Below, piece by piece: positions 43,667 through 54,101 of a stretch of DNA of 64,000 nucleotides. The stretch is taken from positions 496,001 through 560,000 of the forward strand of contig BROI01000009.1 of the NCBI GenBank assembly GCA_027923505.1. Reading direction: 5' to 3'. A program made the translations under genes and the position numbers. Position 1 is the stretch's first letter. Each line of letters opens with the position of its first letter. Under the pieces are notes generated by a model. That model was not told where the DNA came from and ran no database searches. It saw nothing but the letters and a program-made list of their open reading frames with translations. This stretch comes from Mayamaea pseudoterrestris. Lineage: Eukaryota; Bacillariophyta; Bacillariophyceae; Sellaphorales; Sellaphoraceae.

Positions 43667-45247
43667 ATGCCGGGGCAGCCCGAATCAGCGCCTCTTGGCG
43701 TAAATGGCGTCACTGCCGTCGAACCGCGGCGCTCGTTCGTTTCGCGGTGCTGGACCTGCATCTGTCTGCTTCTCGCTTCCTTCCAAACAATAATCATTGG
43801 AGGCCTCATTGTCGCTCTTGTATTCTTGGGTCTTCAAGTCCAATTCGTTACTTACGAGTTAGTCGATGTTCAAAACCAAGTCAAGACGCTTCAAGATAGT
43901 CTTCAGAACCAAACGCAGGGACAAATTGATGAATTATCTAAATCAGTCGAACAGGAACATTCGCTGACGCTTTACCAGATGGCTGGAACCTTCTCCATGT
44001 TGACTTGTCTACTGACCATGTTTCACATGTCCAATCACTTGCGAAACTACTACGAGCCGCTCATTCAGCGCAAGATTGTTGCACTTCTTTGGATGAGTCC
44101 AATCTACTCGCTGACTTCATTTTTGAGTCTAGTTTTTCCAGCCGCGAATAGTTACTTGGCCATTATACGAGAGTTTTATGAAGGTAAGGTGGCTTGTGCG
44201 ACACGCGACAGCTACGAGTGCGCTGCTGATTGCCCGTCTCTTATGTTCGTCGATCGACCGGCATTTGCATTTCACTCACCTTGGCAATCTTTCCACGCAC
44301 GCGCTTCATTAGCATACGCCATTTTCACCTTTCTCAGCTTTCTGATTGCTGTTTTGGGACGCGGCGATCGCCAAGCGGCTGTTGACACTTTGGCACTGGA
44401 TGCCAGTCACCTTCAGGAACCGACAAAGTGGCTTCGCGCCTGGTACCACCCACCGCCGGAAACGAGTGACATGGCCAAGGCTAATGCCGTCATTACGGAA
44501 TGCACTATACTGTGCATGCAGTATGTGTTTGTGCGACCAATTACAGCAATTATTTCGTTCGTGGCAACGACTATTGTGGAAACGCAGTTTGAATCATCTT
44601 CAACGCATGGAGCTACTACGTCGCACAGTAGCAACTGGCAGTACTTTACCAGCCCATCCTTTTACTGCGACATGATTATGAACGTTTCAATTATATTTGC
44701 TTTTAATGGACTCCTCAAGTTTCACCACGCCGTCGACAAGCAACTTGCCTGGTGCCAGCCTTTTCAAAAGTTCATCACCGTCAAGGCTGTGGTATTCTTG
44801 ACCTTTTGGCAGGGACTGTTGATCAATATTGTCGTTCAGCTTCAAGCATCGGACGATATGGTGGATTTGGACGTGGAGCAGCAAGCCTCTCAGATTCAAA
44901 ACTTTTTGATCTGCCTCGAAATGCTTTTGTTTTCAATTGCGCACTGGTGTGTCTTTCCCGTCGAAGAGTGGGAGCCGGATTATCGACCAAAAAAGTACGC
45001 CAAGCCTGGGATTGGACTCAAAGATTTTGCCAAGGACGTTGGTTACATTATGTCGTCTCGCAGCGATGCCAGGCGATATCGCAAGCGGGCGGATTCGTAC
45101 CAAAGTACCTGCAGCGATGCACCAGAGTCGATTGATTTGGAACTCGCCGACGATGACAATTACCACGTGGACGACCAACAGGCAGATTATGTTGAAGTGA
45201 CGCGACCAGATACACTTTCACCATCGTCCCGTCGTGAAATTCTATAG
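43667..45247 (+). CDS. TMEM184/OSTalpha-family multi-pass membrane protein (2 exons)
   Basis: Model: exon 43667-44183, intron 44184-44312 (GTAAGG...TTAG, 129 bp), exon 44313-45247; 483 residues. The intron has a length divisible by three and no stop, so the unspliced frame is also open; splicing restores the family-typical REFYEAYAIFTFLSFLIAVLG. Other hallmarks: HLRNYYEPLIQRKIVALLWM and SPIYSLTSFLSLVFP, then FVRPITAIISF, IIFAFNGLLKFHHAVDKQLA and FITVKAVVFLTFWQGLLINI. About seven membrane segments are visible. The family includes the bile-acid transporter subunit OSTalpha and plant LAZ1; many members act in endomembrane lipid or solute handling. The cytosolic tail is acidic. Start at the first ATG (MPGQPESAPL). 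Confidence 0.9.
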   Translation: MPGQPESAPLGVNGVTAVEPRRSFVSRCWTCICLLLASFQTIIIGGLIVALVFLGLQVQFVTYELVDVQNQVKTLQDSLQNQTQGQIDELSKSVEQEHSLTLYQMAGTFSMLTCLLTMFHMSNHLRNYYEPLIQRKIVALLWMSPIYSLTSFLSLVFPAANSYLAIIREFYEGKVACATRDSYECAADCPSLMFVDRPAFAFHSPWQSFHARASLAYAIFTFLSFLIAVLGRGDRQAAVDTLALDASHLQEPTKWLRAWYHPPPETSDMAKANAVITECTILCMQYVFVRPITAIISFVATTIVETQFESSSTHGATTSHSSNWQYFTSPSFYCDMIMNVSIIFAFNGLLKFHHAVDKQLAWCQPFQKFITVKAVVFLTFWQGLLINIVVQLQASDDMVDLDVEQQASQIQNFLICLEMLLFSIAHWCVFPVEEWEPDYRPKKYAKPGIGLKDFAKDVGYIMSSRSDARRYRKRADSYQSTCSDAPESIDLELADDDNYHVDDQQADYVEVTRPDTLSPSSRREIL

Positions 45248-45379
45248 GGCGCAACCGCTTACTGTTAGTGCAGCTCGCCAGTGAGGCTGAACGAACATGA
45301 ACGTGCTTATATAGATAATATCATACATGGTTTTATAAACTACTTTTAAGTTGCGTACGCGATAACAATAACATCGCCA

Positions 45380-46894
45380 TCACCCATGGTCCACTTCAGC
45401 TTGCCTTGCCTTGTCGGCTTTTTTTCGAATTGTGTTTAGCAGTCCCCAAACCTCTTGCACGTTCCTACTCGAAAACCTATATTGAACATTCTCGACCTTT
45501 TGCTTATTGTTAGATGAATGATAAAGTAAATGCTTTGAGAATGCATCGACCTCAAGCATGACTACTCGCTGCAAATTGCATCCCAATACACCAGCGATTT
45601 GAATGCCCCCGCTCCAGTATTCCACAGTCTTGCTATTTAAACCATCATTCGTGTGGTGTGGCTTTGTAAACGGAGGTAGGAATCCACCCCGACACCACCG
45701 ACGATGCCAATCGACAATTTGCCGGCGCGTCGCCATCCATCCACCCTGATTAGACATGTACAAGCTCGTCTTCTTGTCGGGACGTACCGTAAAGTAACCA
45801 TCACGACCGGTCCAGTAGTCGCCAATGACAAAATTGGGATCCGCGTAGTACTGGTCCGAGTTGCCGCCAAGCAGCAACGCCCATTGATCATTGGGTAAAT
45901 TGCGAACGCCAAGGGCTTCAATTGACGTTTCCCAAAAATACAGTTGCTCAGCCGTCGGCGCAAGCGGAATATGTACGTTGACAGACTCTGGCGAGACGTG
46001 ACAGCAAACGGAAGCATTGATTCGACCCAGTGTACTTCTCCTGCGATCATTCCAAGTATAGTCGAGTGGAATCTGCGGTTGCTTGCTGCGAGAGTGAGGA
46101 TGGTAATGGTTCAAGACGGCTTCCACTCGAATAAATCCTGGAACGAGGCGCTCCAGCTGAATCTTACTCATGGGTCCGTAAAATACATTCTGCATGTCCT
46201 TGGTGTTTGTTGCGTTGCTATTGGTAGCAGCACTAACAGTGGTGTCGGGCGCAACTTGCCTCATCATATACCAATCCTGCGTCAGCTGCAGATAGTGCTG
46301 GACATGATCGGCCTTGACTATCATGTCGTCCTCAAAATTGACAAACAATTCATATTGACGAATCTTGTCTTTGATGACGTATCGGTGCTGTCGAGCAAGC
46401 GCTCGAGTGATTGGCCGCAGATGAGTCAAATTGGTGTCTGACGCGTATCCAAGCGGAGTAGCGTCGTCCCAAAATTGGAAACCGACTGATGGTGGCAATA
46501 CTCGACGAACCTGATCCAGTCGTTTCGCGGACAAGCTGTAGTGCGTGATCAAGCAAAGGTCGACAGCATATAGGTCATTCATCGACCGAGTCGACTCGCG
46601 GAGAACTGGAATGAGGGTCTCTGCGAAACGATCATATCCGAGTTGAGTCTCGCGCCGTCCATCGTCAAATTCGTGTATGGAAGTGACAATATAGAGGAGC
46701 TTTAGTTTGCGAATACCATGAAGGCGATCGGTACGAGAAGTCGAATTTCGTAACGTCTCTTTTAGTTGTCGTCGATGGATCCAATGTTCTGCGCCATGAC
46801 GCAGTCGCACATAGGCGGCACAAGCCAGCAGCAAAAGGCACCAAGAAACGATCAGGCGAGATGAACATTTTCTGAATGTCAGCAACCAACGCAT
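45380..46894 (-). CDS. Type II membrane glycosyltransferase-like protein
   Basis: An intronless 504-residue frame. A basic start (MRWLLTFRKCSSR) is followed by a single membrane anchor near 14-32 (LIVSWCLLLLACAAYVRL), the layout of Golgi enzymes. The luminal part has KLLYIVTSIHEFDDGRRE near 63 and YELFVNFEDDMIVKADHV near 186, whose EDDM is a DxD-like metal site after a hydrophobic strand. Later motifs include DYTWNDRRRSTLGR and SNQGGWMATRRQIVDWHRRW. I infer a nucleotide-sugar-dependent glycosyltransferase of a family found in stramenopiles; donor and acceptor cannot be told. It converges on the TMEM184-type gene, with 132 bp between the stops. Confidence 0.75.
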   Translation of the reverse strand: MRWLLTFRKCSSRLIVSWCLLLLACAAYVRLRHGAEHWIHRRQLKETLRNSTSRTDRLHGIRKLKLLYIVTSIHEFDDGRRETQLGYDRFAETLIPVLRESTRSMNDLYAVDLCLITHYSLSAKRLDQVRRVLPPSVGFQFWDDATPLGYASDTNLTHLRPITRALARQHRYVIKDKIRQYELFVNFEDDMIVKADHVQHYLQLTQDWYMMRQVAPDTTVSAATNSNATNTKDMQNVFYGPMSKIQLERLVPGFIRVEAVLNHYHPHSRSKQPQIPLDYTWNDRRRSTLGRINASVCCHVSPESVNVHIPLAPTAEQLYFWETSIEALGVRNLPNDQWALLLGGNSDQYYADPNFVIGDYWTGRDGYFTVRPDKKTSLYMSNQGGWMATRRQIVDWHRRWCRGGFLPPFTKPHHTNDGLNSKTVEYWSGGIQIAGVLGCNLQRVVMLEVDAFSKHLLYHSSNNKQKVENVQYRFSSRNVQEVWGLLNTIRKKADKARQAEVDHG

Positions 46895-49800
46895 AGAGTT
46901 ATCAAGGACTCTACCGGTAGGTACAGGCTTTCGCTGGAAGGATTACGGTAGAAGAAGTTCGATGGCGTGTATGGCGGGCCATCATCACTCAGTACCGCTA
47001 CGATGCATGCTATCGTTTTCTTGTTCGCAATGCATTGCTCAAACAAATTAGCACGAAGAGGGACTTTCTTGATCAAGTCTCGTTTCGCATGAAACGTTAT
47101 ACTTTACAGACCTTTGTGGGCTCAATTCATTCAGTGGTCTGCATCAGGCAGCTCACTTGGACGAATAGACACAGCGAAAATTCTATCGACGAAACATCGA
47201 AAATATCGTTACTCACAGCCAGGTTCACGACAGTAACAGACAAAACTTAAAGAGAAAAAGACCACGCGATGAGTCGTGATGATCTCGCAGGCAGTCAGAC
47301 AGGCAATGGAAGCTACGATTGGCTATGTATAGGATTACGCAAAGAAAATCAAACTCGAATGCGAATCCGCCGACTTGCTAGTGTCAGTGTACACCGTCTT
47401 CAATTCAACAACTTTACTTGCTACTGGTTTAGTTGTATAGTTTGCTTTCATTCTCGACTTTGCGGCGGCAAATTCGCGACCTCGTTGGCATGTACATTGT
47501 CGGCCAAGTAGTTGATCTTAGTGTGTGGTGGCGACATAGCGCCGGCTTTCTCCATTTGTTGCATTCGCACAATGGATAAACAGTATGTCCTCCTATTCCC
47601 TGAATGCCATTTAGAGGCGCAGACTTTTCCAAGAGAAAACACTAGTATTTGGACCACTATGCTTTTTGTTGTGGCGCCAATACGAGTAGATCACCTTGTC
47701 CTATGTGAGAATCGATTGAAACGTATTGAAAGGTTGGTTGCGGCTGCGGCGGACCGCAGCGTACCATGTCATTTTGACATTGCATTGACTAAAAGTTCAA
47801 GTGCGACTGCGGTTGACGGTACATTCACTGCTGACAGACACAGCCGCCAAAAAGTGCAGCTGCGGTGGAGGTGTCGTTGTTGAAGACAAATCATTGACGC
47901 CAAAACGTACAAGTTGGATGATTGTGGCTGCAATGGAGCATGAGAACTATGCGGGCTTTTAACTCAAGATGGAAGAGATGGGTGTGGCGCCGCGGACCCA
48001 AAAAATCTTGGTGGCCATTCAATTGAACGGGACTCTTATTAGGCATTGGTTGAGCTGCGGTGGACCGCAAAGTTCTTTCGAACCATTATCAAAGCAAGAC
48101 AGCTGTGAACGAATTGCTTTGGCTGCGGTTGACCGTTGACCGCAACACTTTTGCTGACCGTCCAACACATCGGAATAAAGAGGTGTTTGTGCGTCCGCAG
48201 TGCACACTAAAATTCTTGTGACATTTCATTGACCACCGCTGTGGACGTGCGCTGCGGTTGCCGTGGAACTTTGAGTCACCGCATACCATCCATTGGCGCA
48301 TCATTGGCGCATCATGGCTGTAACAAAAAGGGTGCAGCTGCGGTCGACGATCGTTCCCGTGGTGTCCATCCATATCGTCAACATCTGTCCGCGTAGGAGG
48401 GAGTTTATTTGGATAATGATCGTAGGTATGGAGTTGCCGACGCTTGATGATCGTTGCCTGGTAATTTACCAAGGTGAATTGTTGTTCGTGATTCGCGCTG
48501 CTTCCAACAAGGCCGGTGACTCACTCAAGCCTTTTTGATGGCGCCCATCAATGACCTATCACCTATCACCACGCTACCGGCAGTCAAGTGCTGGCATGCC
48601 CAAACACAAGCAGCAGCGGCCTTTCCAAAGCATTGGTCCAGCTGCTGTTCTTTCAGCGTATGGATGACAAGTTGACGCAGCGACGGGCCGTCAACAAGAA
48701 AGTTATGAAATGTTGTTCTTGCACATGCCTATGTTGCCTCAAAATTTTCTTGTGATTTAAGTTTAGACTGGCATGACTCAGGCAAATGCCATCGAAATAC
48801 CTTAGCAAACAATACGGGGCTAGTCATCCATCGATAGAAAAACATCAAGTCGCCATCGTCTGCAAAGTAATTTTTGATAATGCAATAGCTCTGGAAACTT
48901 GAAACGCTGGCAGGAAGACGCCAATCCCTGCCCCGCATTTTTACCAGAGTCATCTTTAAGAATTGAGATGCGGCAATCGCATCGCTACGAGGCTGCAGCT
49001 ACACTCCTCGTCGACCAGACATGATTGATCCAACGACGCAAGATTATGCGCCACCATGAAATGATTTGAGCAACTGTGATCAAAATCGCAATCGGATAAG
49101 AAAGGCTTGCCAAAAATAATTAATACTCATGGCAGCTGAACCTGTTTCAGCCCCATGCCATTTCGTTGCTCGCCATTACGGTATATCAAAAATAGTGTTG
49201 TCAAGTCAGCCACGAAAAGGAAATACGCTTGCATGCGACGACCTCGTAATTGGCGTACCAATTCCTCGATTTGGTGGCTCGCGGACGACGAACCGCCGTC
49301 GAAATCACGCTTGGACTCGAGACCCGACACTTCTGTTCTTCCACGTTCTTGAGCGGCACTTGTGATAGTAAAAGGGCCGGCTACTTGTAATTGTGCACGG
49401 AGTAGTGTTGTAAACAAGCAATCAAGCCCCAATTTGGTGCAAAACGTGTTGCTTCTTCGATTTGCCTTGTCACCAGCCTGGAACCTTCCTTTGCTCGTCT
49501 TTGTCTAAATTGCGCCAAATGAACGAACTTGGCGTATCAAACAGTGAGCGGCTTTCCGCAATAGTTTTTAGCCTTGTGCGAGAAGCGCCGTGATGACGCG
49601 ATAGCCCACGCTAGGATGAAGAATCCGCGACTGCGTCAAGTCGGACCAGTGCACGATCGGTAACCTACGACGTACGTCTTATCATAGCTGATCCTTTTTC
49701 CATCGCATATTTTGCCAACGTGAAAAGTAACTTCAGAAGAAATGGCAAGCATTTGACCTTCGAGCATTGAAGTTGCCATGGGAGAGCTAAACAAATGGCC

Positions 49801-50448
49801 CGTGCGGCCATTGGAGTTTCAGTCAATGGAATGCAAAAATGACGTGGCGTTCGTTTTCCAAGTAAGCAATAGTCATGATAGTTTTCATGTTCTCGACATG
49901 CACGATTGTTTTGTATAGCCTCCGTCTTTCATCGTCATATTTACATTGCCCCCGAGCCATTGATTCTGTTGTCCTTAAAGCGGGGATTGAACAGTGCGGC
50001 TTCGACTCCACTCAGACAAACCGGGATCATCCCATGGTGTTCATCGGAGTGCTTGGCCAACCTGGTGTTCCTTTACTGGACAACATTTGCAAAAGGGAAG
50101 TCTATTTGAGTAAATAGCCGATGACACCGTCGAAAATTGAGCATCAAGCGCAATATAGTGCTGCTGCAAAGTCCTTTGGCAGCGTCGACAATTCGGAAAC
50201 CGATCGCCGCACTGGTGAGTCGCAAGGCACCATCATTTTTTGAATCAACTGCTACGGCAGGCGTTTGTGGAAGAGTGGTAGAGAAAATGCGATATCCCTT
50301 GGATAAAATGAGCATGGAATGCATATTCTTTTGTCAAGCGGCAGCCATGTTTCTAAAGTAAACAGCTCACAGCTCACTGATGCTTACTCTCAAACCATTT
50401 CCGGCAGGCACCTCTATAAATATCAACGTTGAAAAGCTGAACGATGCC
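46895..50448. other. Gene-poor region, 3.5 kb
   Basis: No gene is supported. The left edge has a CTACCGGTAG palindrome at 46911 in the likely promoter of the glycosyltransferase-like gene. A cluster of GCTGCGG motifs lies at 47.7-48.4 kb. Frames such as 49127-49432 (minus, 101 codons) and 49875-50117 (plus, 80 codons) have no recognisable domain. The right end may hold a first exon of the bZIP gene. Confidence 0.45.
47739..48350. repeat. Cluster of (A/G)CTGCGG(T) motifs
   Basis: At least seven copies near 47743, 47806, 47859, 48054, 48122, 48251 and 48337, all on the plus strand. Several extend to the imperfect palindrome GCGGT-N-GACCGC. Spacing is irregular (about 50-200 bp). No coding frame runs through them. 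Confidence 0.6.
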
Positions 50449-51129
50449 ATGAAAGACAAGATACATATTAAGAATGCGCCCATGTCGGCCACAGCCATTG
50501 TCCAGCAACGACGGCTTGAGGCAAAGCGAGAATATAGTAAGTCAGCCGATAGACGTCACATTTGTATGATACGAGGATGAGTCTTTTTCTCAAGCGATCA
50601 TATGCTTCCCCTTCACCTCGCAGACCGCAAGAATGCAGCCCTGACCCGTCGGCGCACCAAAGCTCAAATTGAGGATCTCCAGAGTCAGCTGAATGAATCA
50701 ACTAGTAAGAACAGCATGCTGACGCAAATTAACGCGGAACTGGTCGGCCAGCTCGAAATGCTGACGCAAGAAAACGTCGCGCTCCGACAAAGACTGAGTA
50801 TTAGCAATCTTCAAAGCGTTGCTCATCAAGCTGGACCATTCTTGTCGAGTACGTCATTGTCTTGGCCCATCGACTCGGCATCGACTTCTTCCATGGCACT
50901 TGGTCTCGTTCACCAACGCAATGCTAGTACTACAAGCTTGCTGGCGAGCCACTTTCCGGATCCTCTGTCGGCTAGCAGTCTGTTTCCGAGTAGTATTGGC
51001 AGTGCCGGTGCATTGCTTGGACGACACGAACGTCGCGAGTCGCAGCAAAACCAGTTGCTTCACGCGCTCTTGCTGCAGCAGGAGCGCGACAAGGCCGGCC
51101 TTCGAGATCACATGTATGACAAGCCATAG
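50449..51129 (+). CDS. bZIP transcription factor (at least 2 exons)
   Basis: Minimal model: exon 50449-50536, intron 50537-50623 (GTAAGT...GCAG, 87 bp), exon 50624-51129; 197 residues. The splice creates an asparagine codon and completes the DNA-contacting basic region REYNRKNAALTRRRTKAQ, with the N-x7-R spacing required of bZIP proteins. A leucine zipper follows (IEDLQSQ LNESTSK, then ML, EL, LEML, VALRQRL at heptad spacing). The C-terminal half is Ser/Ala-rich and may be an activation domain; near the end is a Gln/Leu-rich helix (LLHALLLQQERDKAG). The reading frame continues left of 50449 to an acceptor-like CCGGCAG at 50407, so an upstream exon probably supplies the true start, which I could not place. 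Confidence 0.8.
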
Positions 51130-51517
51130 ACTATTTCTTATTGGCGAATTCTTGTAGTAATTGAACCGTTTTGTATCAGTAAATATATACTGTATCTATG
51201 CTGCCAGCACTCATAGCTCATCCGAACACCCAAAAGGTTCCATGGCTGAGGTGCGTGCGTGCGTTGCTTGATGCCAAACCAGTTGGAGTTCGAATGTGCT
51301 CTCCACTCTCGTAGTTACACTCTGAGTTGATTTTTAGCAAGATGGATTGCCATCATCGTGGAATATTGTAATAATATAATAGCTGATGCCGTAATGTTTT
51401 ATTGAGTATTCATGATCGATAACGAGTATTCACCACAGCCTTTGCCGCAAGCGCACGAGCCTACTTATCAGATTCGGCGAGCCCTCCATCGACACGTTTG
51501 GCGAGCTTCCATCGACC
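51130..51517. other. Intergenic, no supported gene
   Basis: About 390 bp between two plus-strand genes; nothing recognisable. Confidence 0.45.
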
Positions 51518-52447
51518 ATGGAAAATCTTTCCACTCTATTGAACGTGCCCAACAACTCCAACAAAATGACGCTATCTAATTCTACAAGATTACGACGCCT
51601 TTTTACGATGCTTTGGATCACCTCGCCGTTGCAGGCATCTCCACTTGTGGGAGAATGCTTGAACACCAACGCCATCAACCAAGAACCAATCACCGATTTG
51701 CGGGAAACAGTACAGCGAGCCACGACACAAGAGGAGGAGGACCCCACGGCAAATTACACTGTGAATGATCTTTGGACGTATTACTTCCAATGTGACGATA
51801 TATTCGAAGACGAACGACCCGTCCACAACGAATCCATGTGGATGCTTTTGCGAGGCGTCTACCAAGGCATTGTAGGTCCAGCGAAAGCATCCATTGCACA
51901 GCCACTATCGACTGTTTCAGGCTTTTACATCGACTATGATGTGGATCAAACAGACGATAAAGGACGAGGTGTCTTTGCCGACCAAGACATTCGCAAGGGT
52001 CAGCTAGTTTACACGGCGCGTCGGCAAATGGCCAAATTTTCGAATGGATACGAATATCGAAGGTTTCTTCGTTCCATTCCAGCCGACTTGGCCTGCGATG
52101 TCATACAGTGGGCGTATGTGGAGAATTTGACGAAGGATAACTTGACAATCTGCTGCGATTTGGACGAGGGGTCCATTATTAACGATGGGGGTAAGGAAGA
52201 GGGAAATATTGGTTGCGATCCAGAGCAAGCGAAACTACACGAAGGAGGATGCGACTTGAATTATTTCGCGCTTCGTGACATAAAGAAAAATGAGGAGCTA
52301 CGTAGTGTACTAAATTTTTATTCATGTATCGCTTTGTCTGCGTATCTACATTCAACATCCACCTTTACGGAAATATCAACAACATACACAAAGTGGCTTA
52401 CGCATTGCGTCGCGCTTGGATCCTGGCCCACTCTTGACCCATCTTGA
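51518..52447 (+). CDS. SET-domain-like protein, C-terminus atypical
   Basis: A 309-residue frame. A hydrophobic stretch near 27-45 (LRRLFTMLWITSPLQASPL) suggests a signal peptide or anchor. The SET-like fold starts near 146: DDKGRGVFADQDIRKGQLVY, then FLRSIPADLACDVIQWAYVE, LDEGSIINDG, IGCDPEQAKLHEGGCDLNYF and ALRDIKKNEELR near 265. This order is what I know from a stramenopile family of SET proteins. That family normally continues with a tyrosine- and glycine-containing segment that closes the fold; here the frame turns into unrelated sequence (SVLNFYSCIALS). Either a donor near 52301 joins an exon I cannot see, or the gene is truncated. The last 50 bp overlap the end of the convergent gene. 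Confidence 0.65.
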   Translation: MENLSTLLNVPNNSNKMTLSNSTRLRRLFTMLWITSPLQASPLVGECLNTNAINQEPITDLRETVQRATTQEEEDPTANYTVNDLWTYYFQCDDIFEDERPVHNESMWMLLRGVYQGIVGPAKASIAQPLSTVSGFYIDYDVDQTDDKGRGVFADQDIRKGQLVYTARRQMAKFSNGYEYRRFLRSIPADLACDVIQWAYVENLTKDNLTICCDLDEGSIINDGGKEEGNIGCDPEQAKLHEGGCDLNYFALRDIKKNEELRSVLNFYSCIALSAYLHSTSTFTEISTTYTKWLTHCVALGSWPTLDPS

Positions 52448-54101
52448 CAACCCACCCGAGGACACCGACAGCAACAATGCCATGCTGCCACCACACCATG
52501 GCATCGTTTAAATATAATGACACTGTGCATCCAACGTACACAGTCGCAGAGCTCATAACATTGCCGGTCATCCAGCCGAAGGAAGGAACTTTTCCTTCGA
52601 ATTCGGCAAACAACGTTCCCAAAACGCCGCAGAGCAAGAAAGCCGCAACCTGCGGGTGAAAGCATATCATGCTCGGTTGGTATGGACTTGTAATGAGCCA
52701 GCTTCCAGGAGTGTTATATAACGTGCCAAAGGCCATCACAAATCCGAAGGCCCAAAAGCCCAGAAACTGAACTTTAGGGTAGCCGACGCATGTAATGGCG
52801 TACACCGCAAACGCAATCACCATTGCGGCAATTATGAAAAATCCAAAAGCCCTGTGAATGCGTTCAAACTCAATTTGTTCCTTCGCCGCAGCTTCTGCAG
52901 CAGCTATAGCAGCCATTTCAGCAGCATATATAGGATCAATAACTTCCACTTCAATCGTGCGAGGCCAAAGGCTGTAGGTAAACAGATCCATGCATTCATT
53001 GATACCATCACAAAAGGGCTTTGGCCTGTCCCACCAATACAAATTAGAGTTTCTGGACATGGCGCGGTTTGTCCGGTAAAAAGCAAAGCAGTTCAAGAAC
53101 GAGTGGCACCTGGGAATGACCCTTCCCGTTTTGGGATGATGAGTCAACAGCTGTTGCGCTTTGACATACCTAGGACCATAACTATCGGTCGTGGGAGTCT
53201 CGCTTGGAGTCATCATGGTGGGGGTCACACCCAAGGGCTTGGTAAACTTTTTCGTAGCCGTGGAAGGCACCAAGTCACGCGGATCACTCGGAAGAGGATC
53301 GACGCCCGACCTGTCCACAACACTCGAATCAATCTTGGACCGCTCATCGCTCTCGGGGTTTCGAGTCAGCGATGGCGAATCCTCTGCATCGAGCCCAGCA
53401 GAATCGTCCTGCTGGCCTTGCTTGAAAGGTGACTTGTCCAACGCGCGCTTGATAAGAGCCTTGGTAGGCGACGCGACGCGCTCGAGGCTTCGAGACAGCG
53501 AATGCGTCGCCTTCAACCAAACACTCTCAATCTCATGCTTGATTTGCTTATACGAGTGACTCTTCGAAACTTTGCCATCTTGCTCGTCCACTGTCGGCTG
53601 CTGATTGTTGACTGTGACTTGATATTCTTCGTTCGTGACCTCCAACAAGATGCGAAGAAGAAACTTTTCCACGCATTCCGCATACGACTCGCACTGAATA
53701 CTGTTTTGGCTTAATGCAGGAGCGTCCTTCGTAGAGCTCGACTGCGTCGTCAAGGCGGCTTCCTCGTCCATGGCAACCGTCCTTTGCAAGGCCGCCAAAT
53801 CGTCCAAGAGCACGCCCATGCAGTCAACCGCCGACGTGCAGTTGCGTTTCATCGTGGCAATGAATGCAGGCGTCTCTTCTGACTCAACGAGAAACAAGGA
53901 GCGAGCATTGTGACTGGGATGGCGGATATACTTGTCGGCGTTTCGCCCGCCGCGAACTGGAATCAAGGGAGCTGGCGGAGCTGGCTTGATGGCCTGGTAG
54001 TAGTGGATACCATGCTGTATGATCTCACTTGGAGCGTCAACGACTGGAGCTTGTGTGGACGCAAAGGCGACTTGGAGCGCCAGGACCGACAAGGACACCA
54101 T
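52398..54101 (-). CDS. Secreted/membrane protein with four CX5C motifs and C-terminal membrane segments
   Basis: An intronless 567-residue frame. Residues 1-16 are a signal peptide (MVSLSVLALQVAFAST). The large N-terminal part contains four copies of C-x5-C followed by a hydrophobic residue: CTSAVDCM, CESYAECV, CHSFLNCF and CDGINECM, near 87, 138, 338 and 372. A basic/serine-rich stretch (about 175-300) lies between the second and third. An alanine-rich helix (AAEMAAIAAAEAAAKEQ) precedes about four or five membrane segments from 420 to 560. I recognise no family. The repeated cysteine pairs suggest small disulfide loops on the luminal or outer side. It converges on the SET gene with a 50-bp overlap. 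Confidence 0.75.
   Translation of the reverse strand: MVSLSVLALQVAFASTQAPVVDAPSEIIQHGIHYYQAIKPAPPAPLIPVRGGRNADKYIRHPSHNARSLFLVESEETPAFIATMKRNCTSAVDCMGVLLDDLAALQRTVAMDEEAALTTQSSSTKDAPALSQNSIQCESYAECVEKFLLRILLEVTNEEYQVTVNNQQPTVDEQDGKVSKSHSYKQIKHEIESVWLKATHSLSRSLERVASPTKALIKRALDKSPFKQGQQDDSAGLDAEDSPSLTRNPESDERSKIDSSVVDRSGVDPLPSDPRDLVPSTATKKFTKPLGVTPTMMTPSETPTTDSYGPRYVKAQQLLTHHPKTGRVIPRCHSFLNCFAFYRTNRAMSRNSNLYWWDRPKPFCDGINECMDLFTYSLWPRTIEVEVIDPIYAAEMAAIAAAEAAAKEQIEFERIHRAFGFFIIAAMVIAFAVYAITCVGYPKVQFLGFWAFGFVMAFGTLYNTPGSWLITSPYQPSMICFHPQVAAFLLCGVLGTLFAEFEGKVPSFGWMTGNVMSSATVYVGCTVSLYLNDAMVWWQHGIVAVGVLGWVVKMGQEWARIQARRNA

Noticed and set aside
49127-49432. A 101-codon minus-strand frame in the gene-poor region
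   Set aside because: No recognisable motif and no neighbouring exon candidates.
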